Shown: one piece after another, positions 10,701 through 20,790 of the stretch
Position numbering within the stretch: the first letter of the stretch is position 1
Layout: every line of letters begins with the position of its first letter
DNA from: Mesorhabditis belari
Taxonomy: Eukaryota; Nematoda; Chromadorea; Rhabditida; Rhabditidae
Reading direction: 5' to 3'
Assembly: GCA_958450365.1 (NCBI GenBank)
Contig: CAUEEP010000736.1
Span: 2,911,501 to 2,975,500, forward strand
DNA: 64,000 bases
Made by a program: the position numbers and the translations under genes
Notes under the pieces: model-generated
Told to the model about the DNA's origin: nothing
Seen by the model: only the letters and a program-made list of their open reading frames with translations
The model's database searches: none

Positions 10701-13700
10701 TCACAGAAGCTCAACACTCAAATCCCCCACAAGATCTCATTGTCAACTACATTTTCCGACCCCACATCGATCGGTTCTGATAAGCGCTTTTCGAGATTTC
10801 AAGCAATTTAGGCGACACTCAGGGGTGCACTACTATTAGAGAAAATACGGTACTTTGGCAAATAGCAGAAGCTCAGCATTTTCTTTTCTTTAAGATAATT
10901 GTCCAAAATTTGCTTGTCTAGATAAAAATAGATGCTTTTTAAAACTAGTTGAGTCTCACCTCCCGGCCACCACTTTGCCGCTGTTATTTGTGGGCTGTGC
11001 AAAATGAATTCTTTTGTTTTCGAATCATAAGTAGCTCTTGTTTCAAGCTTTTGTAGATTTGTGCCTGAAAAAGCTCATTGCTCATTTTTGAATAGAAGTG
11101 ATAGAAAAAGTGGCTACCGTGTCCTAATTCAGTTTGCGCATAAGTTCCAATGATTGCCCGAGAGACGACCAAAGGTAACCAGCTGAAAATATTGATATTT
11201 AGGAAAATAGGGATTCATTTATTCATTGAATAGCTATTCAATTTGTAAAATGAATAGCTTTATTTTAGATTTCATATTCATTTTACAAACTGACTAGCTA
11301 TCGTAACCGTAATTGTTAAATTTTAAAACAAAAAAAAGCATTTTAATGTTATCTTAACCGATAAATTCTAAATTTTATATTAAAAAATAACATTAAATTA
11401 TCTAAATAACAACTTTTTTCTTATAATAAGCTAATTTTCGAAAAAATTGTGTGTTGCAAATCTTTCTGACTCCTTTTTGAGCGGCCTGGTTTATAGATAA
11501 GACTCGTTGAGAAGCGAAAAACGCCAACTAATCGTAATAAGCTCTTATCAATGAAATATTGATCAAGAATTAGGGAATTTGAAGTCGAATTTAGACCTAA
11601 CATTGTTTTTTTTCACTTTACTTATCGAGCTGCTCGTCATCGGATTGATTCTGAATCGTTGGAAAGAACATTGCGTAGTGAAGTGACATCCCATGCAAAT
11701 CACGACCCATAATTAGTCTGCAATACTTAAATCATCCTTGCTAACGATGTAGAAAGCTTTAATTCGAGTTTGTTGCAATTATTTTATTATGGAATATTTC
11801 TTAAAACAAACCCTTGATAATAAATTCCTTCTCCAAAGAAATCTGAGCCATCGATGGCGTCAGCTAGATCAGTCATTGCTACCGCCTAAAAGCATTCATT
11901 GATAAAAATATCTAAGTGACAGCGTCAACTTTTTAAGAAACTAGCTACAAAATGTCTAATTTAAATCCAAAAGTGTCAAGTGTTAGATAGAATTGTAGCC
12001 TCTATTAAAAACTTCCCAATTGGACTTATAAAACTAATTTTTCAAGCGCTTGAATGAGCGCTTTTCTGCGCCACTCGAACCCGGGACCTTTCACTTACCG
12101 AACAACTGTGTTAACCATTACACCAGGACACACTCAAACTCCCTGACTCCAGAGGGAGTTAAATTCCCTTCTCTCTGGACAAGACGGTTCCACGCGTCTC
12201 GGTTAGTTTATAGGCCTGGGGTGCGCTCGAAACTAGGTATGAAGACCTTAGCCACCATTGCAGAGACGGTTGGAACTGGGGTAGATCAAAAACTCGTGAA
12301 CCAAAATTTAAGATGATGTCAATGAAACTAGGGCAAATCAAAAATTTCTGCGTCACCCGGACTCGAACCCTGGACCTTTCACTTACTGAAACAAAAAATA
12401 TCTAGGTGATAGCGTCAACCTTTTAAAAAACTAGCTGACAAATGCTTAACTTATTTCAAAATTGGTAAGCGTTAGATAGAATTGTAGCGTTAATTCTTGG
12501 CTACATTTATCTACTAAAAATTTCCCGATTGGACTTATACAACTCATTTTCCAAGCGCTTGAATGAGCGCTTAAAATCTCTCCGACAAATCTGCCATTTT
12601 TCACAATTTTCTACAAAAATTACATTCAGAAAAGCTTTTTTTCCAGTCTAACTTTTGGTAGTTTTGTTTAAAAAATGTTTTCAACAAATTTATAGCGCTA
12701 GAATAGTTGATAAAATACTCAATGAAAATACTTAATGAATATCGAAAAAGTCAAATTCAATGAATGAATTCTTTCTCAAAAAGAAGCTTGAACTTAACTC
12801 TCTCTGGAGTAAGGAGTGTCAACTACGTTGTGGTGTAATGGTTAGCTCGGTTCCCAGTAAGCGAAAGGTCGCGGGTTCGAGTCCTAGCGGCCCACAAGTT
12901 TTTGATCTGCCCTAGTTCCAACTCGCGACCACGGAAGGGATGGGCTCTGCAAGGCTGGCTAAGGTCTTCATACCTAGTTTCTCTAACCCAAACGTGTGGA
13001 ACCATTTCGTCCAGAGGGGAAGGAAGTTAACTCCCTCTGAAGCGAAGGAGATCAATGCGCTCTGGTGTAATGGTTAGCATAATTGCCCAGTAAGCGAAAG
13101 GTCGCGGGTTCGAGTCCTAGCGGCGCACAAGTTTTTGATCTAGGCTAGTTTCAACTGGGTAAGGTATACCTAGTTTCGAGCGCACCCCAGGCCTATAAAT
13201 TGAGACGTGTGGAACCGTCTTGTCTAGAGAGGAGGGAAGTTAACTCCCTTTGGAGTAAGGGAGATCAGGTGCGTTGTGGTGTAATGGTTAACACAAGTGT
13301 TCGGTAAGTGAAAGGTCGCGGGTTCGAGTCCAGGTGGCGCAGAACTCTTTGATTTGCCCTAGTCTCATTGACATCATCTTTTTGGTTCAACTAGTTCAGT
13401 TAAATTTGATTTTTTATATTGCTAAGTGATGTTAAACGCTATTTTTGTAATAAAGAACTATTGAAAAGCTTTTCTTAACAATTTTTAATAGGGAAAAGAG
13501 CCAAATGACAAATTTGACTAGCGCTCATTCAAGCGCTTGGAAAATGAGTTGTATAAGTCCAATTGGGAAGTTTTTAGTAGATAAATGTAGCCAAGAATTA
13601 AGGCTATAATTCTCTTATAACACTTACCAATTTTGAAATAAGTTAAGCATTTGCCAGCTAGTTTTTTAAAAAGTAGCTATAATTCTTTATTTCCTTCTCA

Positions 13701-13968
13701 CCTTTCTTCCATTATTCATGACTCGATCCTCTCTCGTCATAAACTCCGGTGGAATCGGATCTTTGAACTCAGGTCGACTCTCCACGAACTCCAAGATCTC
13801 CTTTCTTCTCTGGAAAATGAATAAAATAGCTCTAGAATCTATAATCACCTGTAAATTGTGCTCTCCACCATGAATGAAAGCTCCCATTTGGTGAATATCG
13901 AATGTCGCCTTTTTCCTTTCCAAGGTGATGTCCGGATTGTCCCCTGGTTGAATCAAAGTGTTCACCAT
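4715..13968 (-). CDS. Peroxisomal acyl-CoA oxidase, 19 exons, 669 aa
   Basis: Flavoenzyme that makes the first, H2O2-producing step of peroxisomal beta-oxidation (acyl-CoA to trans-2-enoyl-CoA). In nematodes this family also trims ascaroside side chains. Exons (5' to 3'): 13968-13849, 13809-13702, 11885-11812, 11717-11622, 11182-11118, 11064-10960, 9771-9649, 9486-9371, 9322-9153, 8982-8865, 8828-8730, 7766-7630, 7149-7054, 6812-6743, 6525-6427, 6386-6243, 5963-5848, 5778-5688, 4777-4715. All phases join and the total is 2010 nt, normal for the family. Visible motifs: N-terminal FIHGGEHN and [40 protein letters not shown] (residues 403-413) and CTYEGEN (429-435, carrying the catalytic Glu). 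C-terminal [14 protein letters not shown] precedes the end RANL, a plausible PTS1 like catalase KANL. A TTTAG site 1 nt before the ATG suggests trans-splicing. Long introns carry mobile DNA. Confidence 0.93.
4850..5485. mobile_element. Cluster of short inverted-repeat elements (family M1)
   Basis: Lies in the last intron of the acyl-CoA oxidase gene. M1 elements are ~200-225 bp, with termini TACCGTATTTTCTCTAATAG and TAGTAGTGCACCC and a conserved core containing GATGTGGGGTCGGAAAATGT. The copy at 5281-5481 has both ends. Two partial copies lie at about 4855-4910 and 5006-5270. Other clusters of the same family lie at 10.2-10.9, 31.8-32.5, 41.1-41.6 and 50.1-50.8 kb. Confidence 0.75.
6895..7035. 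repeat. 12-bp tandem repeat (GATAAAGCTATA)
   Basis: About eleven copies of a 12-bp unit GATAAAGCTATA with few variants. It fills much of the intron between acyl-CoA oxidase exons 13 and 14. Confidence 0.85.
7266..7535. repeat. SINE-like repeat with tRNA-like part
   Basis: Bases 7270-7360 match the repeat family at 53640-53740 and 53950-54060 (core CGACGTAGAATTTTGCACTG / CTGTCAAAAGTTATAAG). The following 7450-7530 has tRNA-promoter-like boxes (TGGCCGGTGGTAAAGCGC, then AATTCGATCCC). It sits in an acyl-CoA oxidase intron. I read it as a degenerate tRNA-derived SINE, not a functional tRNA. Confidence 0.45.
8455..8512 (-). pseudogene. Partial duplicate of acyl-CoA oxidase exon 11
   Basis: The segment around GAATCTCAGGAAGAAGCTCG, followed by a CTCCCAGTG-like stretch, is nearly the same as part of the real exon 11 at about 8780-8812, some 300 bp away in the same intron-exon block. 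It lacks flanking splice sites and is embedded in two copies of a short repeat (GGGATGAGAACTAATCA type). It is a local exon-fragment duplication, not a second exon. Confidence 0.6.
9885..9980 (-). repeat. Degenerate tRNA-like/SINE fragment
   Basis: On the minus strand a box-B-like GGGTTCAATCCC follows a short spacer and a weak box-A-like segment. CCGGAGA at its edge also occurs beside the tRNA-like element at 40120-40197. Located in an acyl-CoA oxidase intron. Confidence 0.35.
10199..10852. mobile_element. M1 element cluster, inverted duplicate of 31.8-32.5 kb
   Basis: Three M1 copies in tandem; the last (10629-10852) has both termini. The 118-bp spacer at 10510-10628, containing ACTTGCTAAACAAATTTTC, recurs in opposite orientation at about 32029-32145. 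So the block moved as a unit and was not assembled independently. It lies in the acyl-CoA oxidase intron between exons 6 and 7. Confidence 0.8.
11910..13686. mobile_element. Inverted-repeat element(s) carrying tRNA-like modules
   Basis: A ~165-bp arm, with core CAAGCGCTTGAATGAGCGC, occurs at 11910-12062 and 12405-12571 in one orientation and at 13518-13686 inverted. Between the last two lie three tRNA-like modules on the plus strand, at about 12823-12895, 13056-13129 and 13269-13342. Each has TGGTGTAATGGTTA (box A) and GGTTCGAGTCC (box B), at a period of ~213-233 bp. Two more lie on the minus strand (12067-12133, and a partial one at 12349-12392). T-stem pairing is poor in all of them, so I call them tRNA-derived, not tRNA genes. 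All of this sits in acyl-CoA oxidase intron 2. Confidence 0.7.
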
Positions 13969-15010
13969 TCTAAATAACTAATTGAACTTAACAATTCGAT
14001 TCTAGAGTTTTAAAAGAACAATACAAAATATGATATAACAATGATTCAAATGATTCTGAGAATCAGCAAGCAGCAAGCTTTCCTTCATTTTATATACTTT
14101 AAATTTTATAAACTGAACTGAACAAAGTGCAAAAGGAGCGTTTTTCTTTTATAAAAGGAGAGAGCGAAAGAAAAATGGTTTGATAATGGAAGCAAAGAGA
14201 CGAACTACACTACACGAGACTCCTCAATGGAGTCAGGGATGAAATGACTGATGAAATGCTTTGTGAGCTAGATTTTCTTATCATATTGTTAGATAAACTA
14301 TACAAAAATATATTAAACATATAAATTTGAATGATTTGAAAAGCAATTTGAAAAGATTTCCCTAATTTGTAATACTCAAATTCTTTATTCTCAAAGAATC
14401 TAAAGAATTAGGATTATTTTTTCCAAGTAAACATTGAAATTAACTTGAAATAGTTTAGAAAATAATAGTTTAAATGATTTGGAAATAAAACCGAAAAACT
14501 GAGATCACCTTGATCTCAATGATCCCCAAAAAGTCGACTTCTTACTTCAATAAATTCTTGAAGAAAGTTTAGAAGAAGTAATACTTTAAAAGGAAAAACT
14601 TAAACGATAAGATAACTAAAATTAAGAATAAGGTAACAATGAGGAAACAACTAATCAATGAATGGACATCATTGGTGACATTTCACTCACCTCAATCTTT
14701 TCACTTACTCGATTTGAGAGCATTTTTGCAAAGACAATTTCTTTTCCCTTTTTTTTGCCTTAAAAGATGGGAGAAATTGCCAATGGGAATGAAAATGAGA
14801 GAGAAATCTATCGAATGAGGTAAAGAAGTTTTAAAAAACATCAACTGTGATTGAAACAATGAACCTAAAAGAATTTAGAAAAGCCTACTTGCCATCTACT
14901 AAAATGGCTGGAAAGTACTGTTATTTTTAAAACAACCACCATACAATTGATAAAAGACCAAAGGTAATAAACTTAATTTTTAGAAAAGTTAACTATTACG
15001 GCTAGCTCAG
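13969..15010. other. Intergenic; upstream region of acyl-CoA oxidase
   Basis: No convincing exons. A short minus-strand frame at about 14700-14735 (MLSNRVSEKIE followed by GTGAGT) resembles a first exon, but its phase does not fit exon 1 of the acyl-CoA oxidase. The promoter of that gene is presumably here; I can point to no specific site. Confidence 0.4.
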
Positions 15011-15013
15011 GTT

Positions 15014-15169
15014 AAAGACTAAGCCATGCTTTTCTTAGTTCAGATATCTGGTTGATCCTGCCAGACTTCTAGCTCAGATTAAAGACTAAGCCATGCTGAT
15101 CTTAGTTCAGATATCTGGTTGATCCTGCCAGAGTGCTAGCTCAGGTTAAAGACTAAGCCATGCTGATCT
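15014..15169 (+). repeat. 67-bp tandem repeat resembling the 5' end of 18S rRNA (left part)
   Basis: About 2.4 units of a 67-bp repeat containing ATCTGGTTGATCCTGCCAG and AAAGACTAAGCCATGC. These match, at the right spacing, the universal first ~55 bases of eukaryotic small-subunit rRNA (CTGGTTGATCCTGCCAG ... AAGATTAAGCCATGC). The segment between the two blocks has diverged. The array continues at 16435 beyond a mariner insertion. Confidence 0.75.
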
Positions 15170-15171
15170 TA

Positions 15172-16432
15172 CTAGGTTGGTGCAAATGAAATTTCGTTTT
15201 TTTGCAAACATTAAAGTCATCCAAAATTTTTTTAGATAACAATTTATTTAAAACAATAAGCACCATTATTATCTATGACATCCCTCCAACGTTGCTACAG
15301 ATTGCGGATCCCCTTCTCAAAGAACGCTTGATTCTGTGATGCAAAGTAGTTGGTCACCCAATTTTCGACTTCTTTTGCATTCTTAAACTGGCAATTCTCA
15401 AGGGAATGTTGCATCGATCTGAAAAGGTGAAAATCGGAGGGTGCTAAGTCTGGACTATACGGCGCATGTGGTAAGACCTTCCATCCTAGCTTCTCTAGTT
15501 CCTTATAAGAGGTTTTTGCCGTGTGAGCTGGAGCATTATCACGGAGAAAGTTGATAGTTGAGGGATTTAGGCCTTTTTCACGCAAAATTTCGTCAACCTT
15601 CTTGAGTTGTTGAATAAAATAAGATGAATCGACTGTTTTTCCGGGCTCTAATAATTCAAAATGAACAAGTCCATTGATATTCCACCAGCAAGACAACATC
15701 ACTTTGCGCCCATGATAATCCGGCTTTGGAGTTGGAATTGGCGCTTGACCTTTGCTCAGCCATTGTCTTTTTCGAGAAGTATTATCAAAGTGAATTCACT
15801 TCTCATCCATCGTCAAGATATTCTCAAAAAAATGGCTTCTTTTCGACTTATGGAGCAAGAGATGGCTGATCGAAACGCGTGCTCCCAGATTCTCAACACT
15901 CAATTGATGTGGAACCCATTGTCCATTACGATTTGTCTTTCCAATTATTTCCAAATGGCGTACAATTGTTGAATGATCACATTGGAGATGTTTGGCAAGT
16001 TCTCGTGTTGTTTGCATTGGATCAGCTTCAATTAATTGTTCCAATTCATTGTTGTCGATGGCTGTGGCACGATGTCCATGCGATTCGTCTTCAAGGGATT
16101 CATTACCATCTCGGATTTGGGCAAACCAGAGCTGGCATGATCTTTCGGTGATAACCTGTTCTCCAAAGGCGGAACAGAGATCACGATGTGAATCAGCAGC
16201 GTTTTTGCCCATTTTGAAGTCATAGAGAAGACACGTGCGCAGAACATACTTTTGATCCACCATGATCTAAAGCAAAAATCAATTAAAAAGTGAAAGCTCT
16301 GACTTTGAAAAAATGCGAAAATAAAGTAAATATCCAAGAGTACAAATGCACAAAAGAACATCAAATAAGCTCTTCAGATTTAAAAAATAAGAACATTTTA
16401 TATCGACCGAAATTTCTTTTGCACCAACCTAA
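15172..16432 (-). mobile_element. Mariner element, near full length (1261 bp)
   Basis: Terminal inverted repeats start CTAGGTTGGTGCAAATGAAA on the left and TTAGGTTGGTGCAAAAGAAA on the right. The element is flanked by a TA duplication (15170-15171 and 16433-16434). It interrupts the 18S-like tandem repeat, whose sequence reads through cleanly once the element and one TA are removed. The transposase reads on the minus strand. Confidence 0.9.
15244..16263 (-). pseudogene. Mariner transposase with two in-frame stops
   Basis: A single unshifted frame of 340 codons from ATG 16263 to TAA 15244. DDE family features are visible: TMDEK (first Asp), FLRDNAPAHTA (second Asp) and YSPDLAPSDFHLF (third Asp, D34D spacing). 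The frame is interrupted by TGA at about 15796-15798, where a Trp codon is expected after MDEK, and by TAG at 15295-15297 near the C-terminus. There is no frameshift, so decay is recent. As it stands it cannot make full-length transposase. Confidence 0.88.
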
Positions 16433-16434
16433 TA

Positions 16435-16628
16435 GTTCAGATCTCTGGTTGATCCTGCCAAACTTCTAGCTCAGGTTGAAGAGTAAGCCATGCATATCTA
16501 TCTGGTTGATCCTGCCAGACTTCTAGCTCAGGTTAAAGACTAAGCAATGCTGATCTTAGTTCAGATATCTGGTTGATCCTACCAGACTGCTAGCTCAGGT
16601 TAAAGAGTAAGCCATGCTGATCTCAGTT
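16435..16628 (+). repeat. 67-bp 18S-rRNA-like tandem repeat (right part)
   Basis: About three more units of the repeat described at 15014-15169, with GGTTGATCCTGCCA and TAAGCCATGC recognisable in each. Together with the left part there were about five to six units before the mariner entered. Confidence 0.75.
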
Positions 16629-16959
16629 TGGAAATAGAAAAATTTCCAAGTCAATGTGCTGCTCCCAACGTTGTGGAGAGGGATGGTTGATTGCTTTAAT
16701 CGTGAGATGCGGAAACGCATAGAATAAGAAGGTGAGCTACTGCTTTAGCTGTTAAAAGGCTTCAGCGAGGCTTATTATATGGAATTAAGTTTTGAGAAAA
16801 TTTAGACTCTTAACGGTTTCAATAAAGGATCTTTTTCAGAAGCGTGCAATTCTAATTTTGAAATTCGTAAAATGGCTATAGATTTGCTATTTCTAGCTTA
16901 AATTAGTTGTAAAGCGGTTAGTTTAAAAAAATATATCTCCTCTTTTTGAATATAAAAAT

Positions 16960-17380
16960 TGATAAAGCTTTATTTGTGTTTCAGCTTTTCTAATGACTGG
17001 ATTTGTCAGCTCGATAGCCTAGAGAACAGAGCTTGCTTGAAAGCATAATAAAACCTATCCTTTTGATGAATCTTTATGAAATATAAAAATGGATAAAGCT
17101 TTCTAATGACTGGATTTGTCAGCTCGATAGCTTGGAGAACAGAGCTTGCTTGGAAGCATAATAAAACCCATCTTTTTGATGAATCTTTATGGAATATAAA
17201 AATTGATAAAGCTTTTAATGATGGATTTTTCAGCTCGATAGTCGGGCTTGTGGCATAACCTATCCTTGAGAATCTTTATGAGGTAAAGCTTTCTAATGAC
17301 TGGATTTGTCAGCTCGATAGTCTGAAGAACAGAGCTTGCTTGAAAGCATAATAAAACCCATCTTTTTGACGAATCTTTAT
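16960..17380. repeat. Tandem repeat, ~125-bp unit (about 4 copies)
   Basis: Repeated blocks of GACTGGATTTGTCAGCTCGA, AACAGAGCTTGCTTG and GATGAATCTTTATG. The third copy is shortened. No coding potential. The stretch 16629-16960 holds nothing recognisable. Confidence 0.8.
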
Positions 17381-17639
17381 GAAAAATAGTTTAGTTTTAA
17401 TAAGAAAAGTTACATATTTATTTTACTATTGTTTTCACTTCTTTTCTGAACCTTCTTTAAGGGCCGCTTTCAAAAATAACAGAACTTTCTGGCAAGCCTG
17501 TAAAAGAGCAGTGTCTGTCTGTCTATCTATATTTTTCGACCGTGTTTTGACCAATAAAGTTAAAAGTTTTTAGAAAAGCTTAGAATATATTTTAGTTGTG
17601 TCATTTTCGAAAAAAAATTAAAAATCAAAGTCCGGTAAA

Positions 17640-17708
17640 GACCTGGGAGTTGAACTGGGGCCTTGTGGCTCCTAGACAAGCGAGCTGCCGACTATACCAG
17701 GAACCCTG
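17640..17708 (-). repeat. tRNA-like element, degenerate
   Basis: On the minus strand, TTCCTGGTATAGTCGGCAGC (box-A-like) is followed about 35 bp later by CAGTTCAACTCCC (box-B-like). It reads like a tRNA-derived SINE head, but the acceptor stem does not pair, so I do not call a functional tRNA. Confidence 0.4.
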
Positions 17709-17881
17709 GCCAGAAAAACCCACTGTTAACCAAGTTTTCGGCTGATTAACAACAATTTGCTTTTGATTTGCCTAACACTTGTTGAATAAATCTTTGTTTT
17801 TAGTTTTTCTCTTCATTTGACGTTTACTGAATCAGTATCTGTGCAAAATTTGACAACAAAACCAATTCAAACTTTATTTAC

Positions 17882-19557
17882 TCATAGCGGTTTAAAAGCA
17901 TAACAAGTAATCTCGCCTTTTGTCGTTTGACAGAAGAGATCAGTGTGCGCAATGTAGGAGTACTCGCCCCTTCCACAGATCACGTTCACTCTCGATCCGA
18001 AGACACTCTGAGCCGCCTTTTGGATTTGTCTCTTTGACTCCGATGTGTCCATAGTGATATACTAAAGAAGATTTTCTAAAAAAAAAACATTGTACCAACC
18101 TTTTGAATGATCGTTCGAAGCTCAGCACTGTTGCAGCTTGGGTCAATCATTCGCGTCTTTGCACCAAAAGCTTTTCGTCGACGATATTTACAGGTTCCCT
18201 TGCAACCACAGCAACAATCATTCTAGAAATTTAATGGAAAATTTATAAGTTAATTAGTTTTATATATGTTGTGTCCGATTTAGATTCAATCTAAATCGGC
18301 CGTCTGATTTAGATTGAACTTATCGCGGACGTCCGATTTAGATTACAGTCTATATCGGACGTCCGATTTAGATTCAATCTAAATCTTATATAGATTGAAC
18401 AATAATACGTCTTATATAGATTGAACAATAATATAAACATGCTTAATATATGTTTTTAAGCGTTTTCTGTAGTTTTCTGCATTTTTCAAAGGTCTGTTAC
18501 TGTCTTTTTCTGAAAAGAAAACCCAACTATAGACTGTAATCAATAAAAGACCTTTGAAAAATGCAGAAAACTACAGAAAACGCTTAAGAACATATATTAA
18601 GCATGTTTATATTATTGTTCAATCTATATAAGATTTAGATTGAATCTAAATCCGACACAACATATACAAAGATACAAAACTACTTGATCAATTTCTTTTT
18701 AAAAGAATTCTTTCAAAAGCTTTATACCAACAAGCTAACTAAGCTTTATCTAAACTGCTACTCAGCGAATTCTAGTCTTGATTCAGACACCTGTGCAGGA
18801 ACTGGTGGAGGAGGCGCACCACCACATCCAGATGGAGCTGGTGGAGAAGCTCCACAGCCTCCAGTTGGAGCTGGTGGAGGAAGGTAAGGTCGTGATTGGC
18901 CACAACCACCGCCACCACTACAACCACCACCTAAACCTTTTCTTATCAAGAGTTTATGTCTTTCTCTTACCAAAACCCATTCCAAAACCGAATCCGAAGC
19001 CACCTCCATACATTTGAGGTTGATACATTGATTGACTGCCGCATGGACATGGTGGAGCCATTGGACAAGCTGGTCGAGGACACATTGGAGTTGGTGGAGG
19101 AGGGCAGAATCTTGGAGCACACATTGGTGGAGGGCATTGAGGAGGTGGTGGAGGTGGAGGACAGATTGGAGGTGGTGGACATACCTGGAAACAATAAACG
19201 ACTTAAATAAATCAATCAATCAATAAAGAACTTGTTTCTATACAGTTTTGTCAAGTTATCAGTTCTGTTGACAAAAGTTTTTTTTTTTAAAGTGATCAAG
19301 AGGTTGAAGCTTGTTGCTGAGCAATCTTTCTAGTTCTCAAGCCTCAAGAACTACTGGTATCACTTTCTAATGCAGAACAGCTTGTTTCTAGATCTTCTGC
19401 TAACCTGCATTGGACATGGTTGTGGCTGGGAACAAGGTCTTGCACAAGGCATCGGCAATGGAGCTCCACAACCACTCGAACATCCTCCGCCACACCCGAA
19501 TTGTGCTTCTATTGTCGACAACAAAAAAATTCCAATTATTTCAAAGATTAAATTCAT
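17882..19557 (-). CDS. Ground-like domain secreted protein (grl type), 269 aa
   Basis: Exons: 19557-19405, 19184-18971, 18930-18791, 18222-18100, 18061-17882; all phases join (810 nt). The N-terminus MNLIFEIIGIFLLSTIEA is a signal peptide. Residues ~19-165 are Cys/Pro/Gly-rich (CGGGCSSGCG, then many PPP and CPPPP runs). Residues ~171-269 form the ground-like domain: DPSCNSAELRTIIQK, SKRQIQKAAQ, VNVICGRGEYSYIAHTDLFC and ITCYAF before the stop. These C-terminal residues match the nematode grl/grd family of secreted, Hedgehog-related proteins found in cuticle-producing cells; that role is family knowledge. The Pro/Gly-rich part is less conserved, so the length there could vary. The intron between exons 3 and 4 contains a foldback element. 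Confidence 0.88.
18262..18666. mobile_element. Foldback element in the ground-like gene intron
   Basis: The ends are TATATATGTTGTGTCCGATT and its inverted match ending at about 18666. The arms share GATTTAGATTCAATCTAAAT (itself palindromic), AACATGCTTAATATATG and GCAGAAAACTACAGAAAACG. The left arm is longer, because it holds extra copies of the GGACGTCCGATTTAGATT sub-repeat. Same terminal motif as the element at 1062-2055. Confidence 0.75.
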
Positions 19558-20095
19558 TTCAATAAGCAATGCAAAAACTACGCAAAAATCTCGCTTCACT
19601 CCGTTTTTGGGGGTTGAGCTTTGAAGTGGTGATCGTTTTAAAACTAGCTAGTTTTCTGAAGAGCTTTAGGGTCGACTCATCGTCTCAATACTCGAACTTT
19701 CACAGAACGAGAGTCTTTCACAGATTACAAGGACATTGTAGAGAAGACTGAGATTTGTTTGTTTTGTATATTCTTTCTTTCAATGCTGTTGTGAAAAAAG
19801 TGAAAGAATGAGAAGAAAAACTGGCGAGCTCTGAGAAAAGAGCGATTCGGGGGGAGATTCAGAGTTGATCAAGTCTTATAACTCGTCTAATCATCAATTT
19901 ACGCTATTCAGAAGCTAGTTTGGATTAAACTTTAATCTAATATTGAATTTAATCTGTAATAGATCAATAAAACTGTCATTAAACTTAGAAACAGAGGTTA
20001 TGGCCACAAAATGTGCAAATATCTTCTCTGAATCGATCAAATGGGCAAAAGAATAAAGAAAACGAGTAAGAGTTGAAGGTCTTGCCCTTGCCAAT

Positions 20096-20790
20096 ATGTT
20101 AAACTACACTGTGGCTCACAATTATATCAGATCTTCTTTGGATTTGATAGTAATTGAAACATTTGACAAAACAGTTGACCTAGTGAAGGCTTGTAACTAC
20201 ATGATGGCCCACTTCAGAGGGCCTAGAATGGCCAAAATTGGGTCAATCTTTCTGATTTTTCTGGAAGTAAATCTTAAGTGTATGTCTCCTGGAACTATGC
20301 CTATCATCTAATCGATTCAATCTTTCAACTTTTTTATATAGCTTTCCAAAGTTGAGAGCCGAGTATCGCTCGACACGCTACTCATTTATATAATGAGGAA
20401 TTGTTTGAGCAAGTTGAATGGCTTGAATTGAGCATTTAATTGCATCTTTTCTGCATCTTTTCTTTTTCCATTTGATCAATCTAGGTTCTCTGAAGTGCTG
20501 TGTCACAAATGTGTGTCACTCTGTCGTTACGAGCCTGCACTAGAACAACTATTTTGTCAAATGATTCAACAACAACATTCCCAAGAAGATCTGCTAGTAA
20601 GTACCACAATTCTACCAGTTTTTTTAAAGGATTATGTTTGTGATTAGATGCCTGATTAACTTATCTATTTATAGCTTATTTCTTGTCCTAACTTGTCCTT
20701 GTTCTACAGCTTACTTCTTCTAACTCACTTCCAATCCTTTCACCCCATTTGAAACCCCTCAACTTTTCCCCTTCTCAAACTTGTTTCTAA
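20096..20790 (+). CDS. Candidate small gene of unknown family (144 aa)
   Basis: Four exons join in phase: 20096-20266, 20342-20412, 20485-20596, 20710-20790 (435 nt, stop TAA). Each junction has GT and a good acceptor (TTTTATATAG, TCAATCTAG, TTCTACAG). The product would start MLNYTVAHNYI, be largely helical, and contain a Cys-rich middle (VLCHKCVSLCRYEP) and a Ser/Pro tail. No signal peptide and no family that I recognise. Exon 3 looks most clearly coding; the start is uncertain and earlier exons may exist. It lies 230 bp upstream of the lectin-like gene on the same strand. Confidence 0.4.

Noticed and set aside
12823..13342. Three apparent tRNA genes (box A and box B present)
   Set aside because: The T-stem and acceptor-stem bases do not pair well and no clear anticodon stem forms. 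They recur as a repeat, so I treat them as tRNA-derived modules.
14680..14740. Possible extra first exon of acyl-CoA oxidase (MLSNRVSEKIE)
   Set aside because: Joining it to the exon at 13968 breaks the reading frame, and that exon already has its own ATG after an acceptor site.
18758..19226. Several open frames opposite or across the ground-like gene
   Set aside because: The Pro/Gly/Cys-rich coding sequence is stop-poor in all frames. Only the spliced minus-strand frame continues into the ground-like domain.
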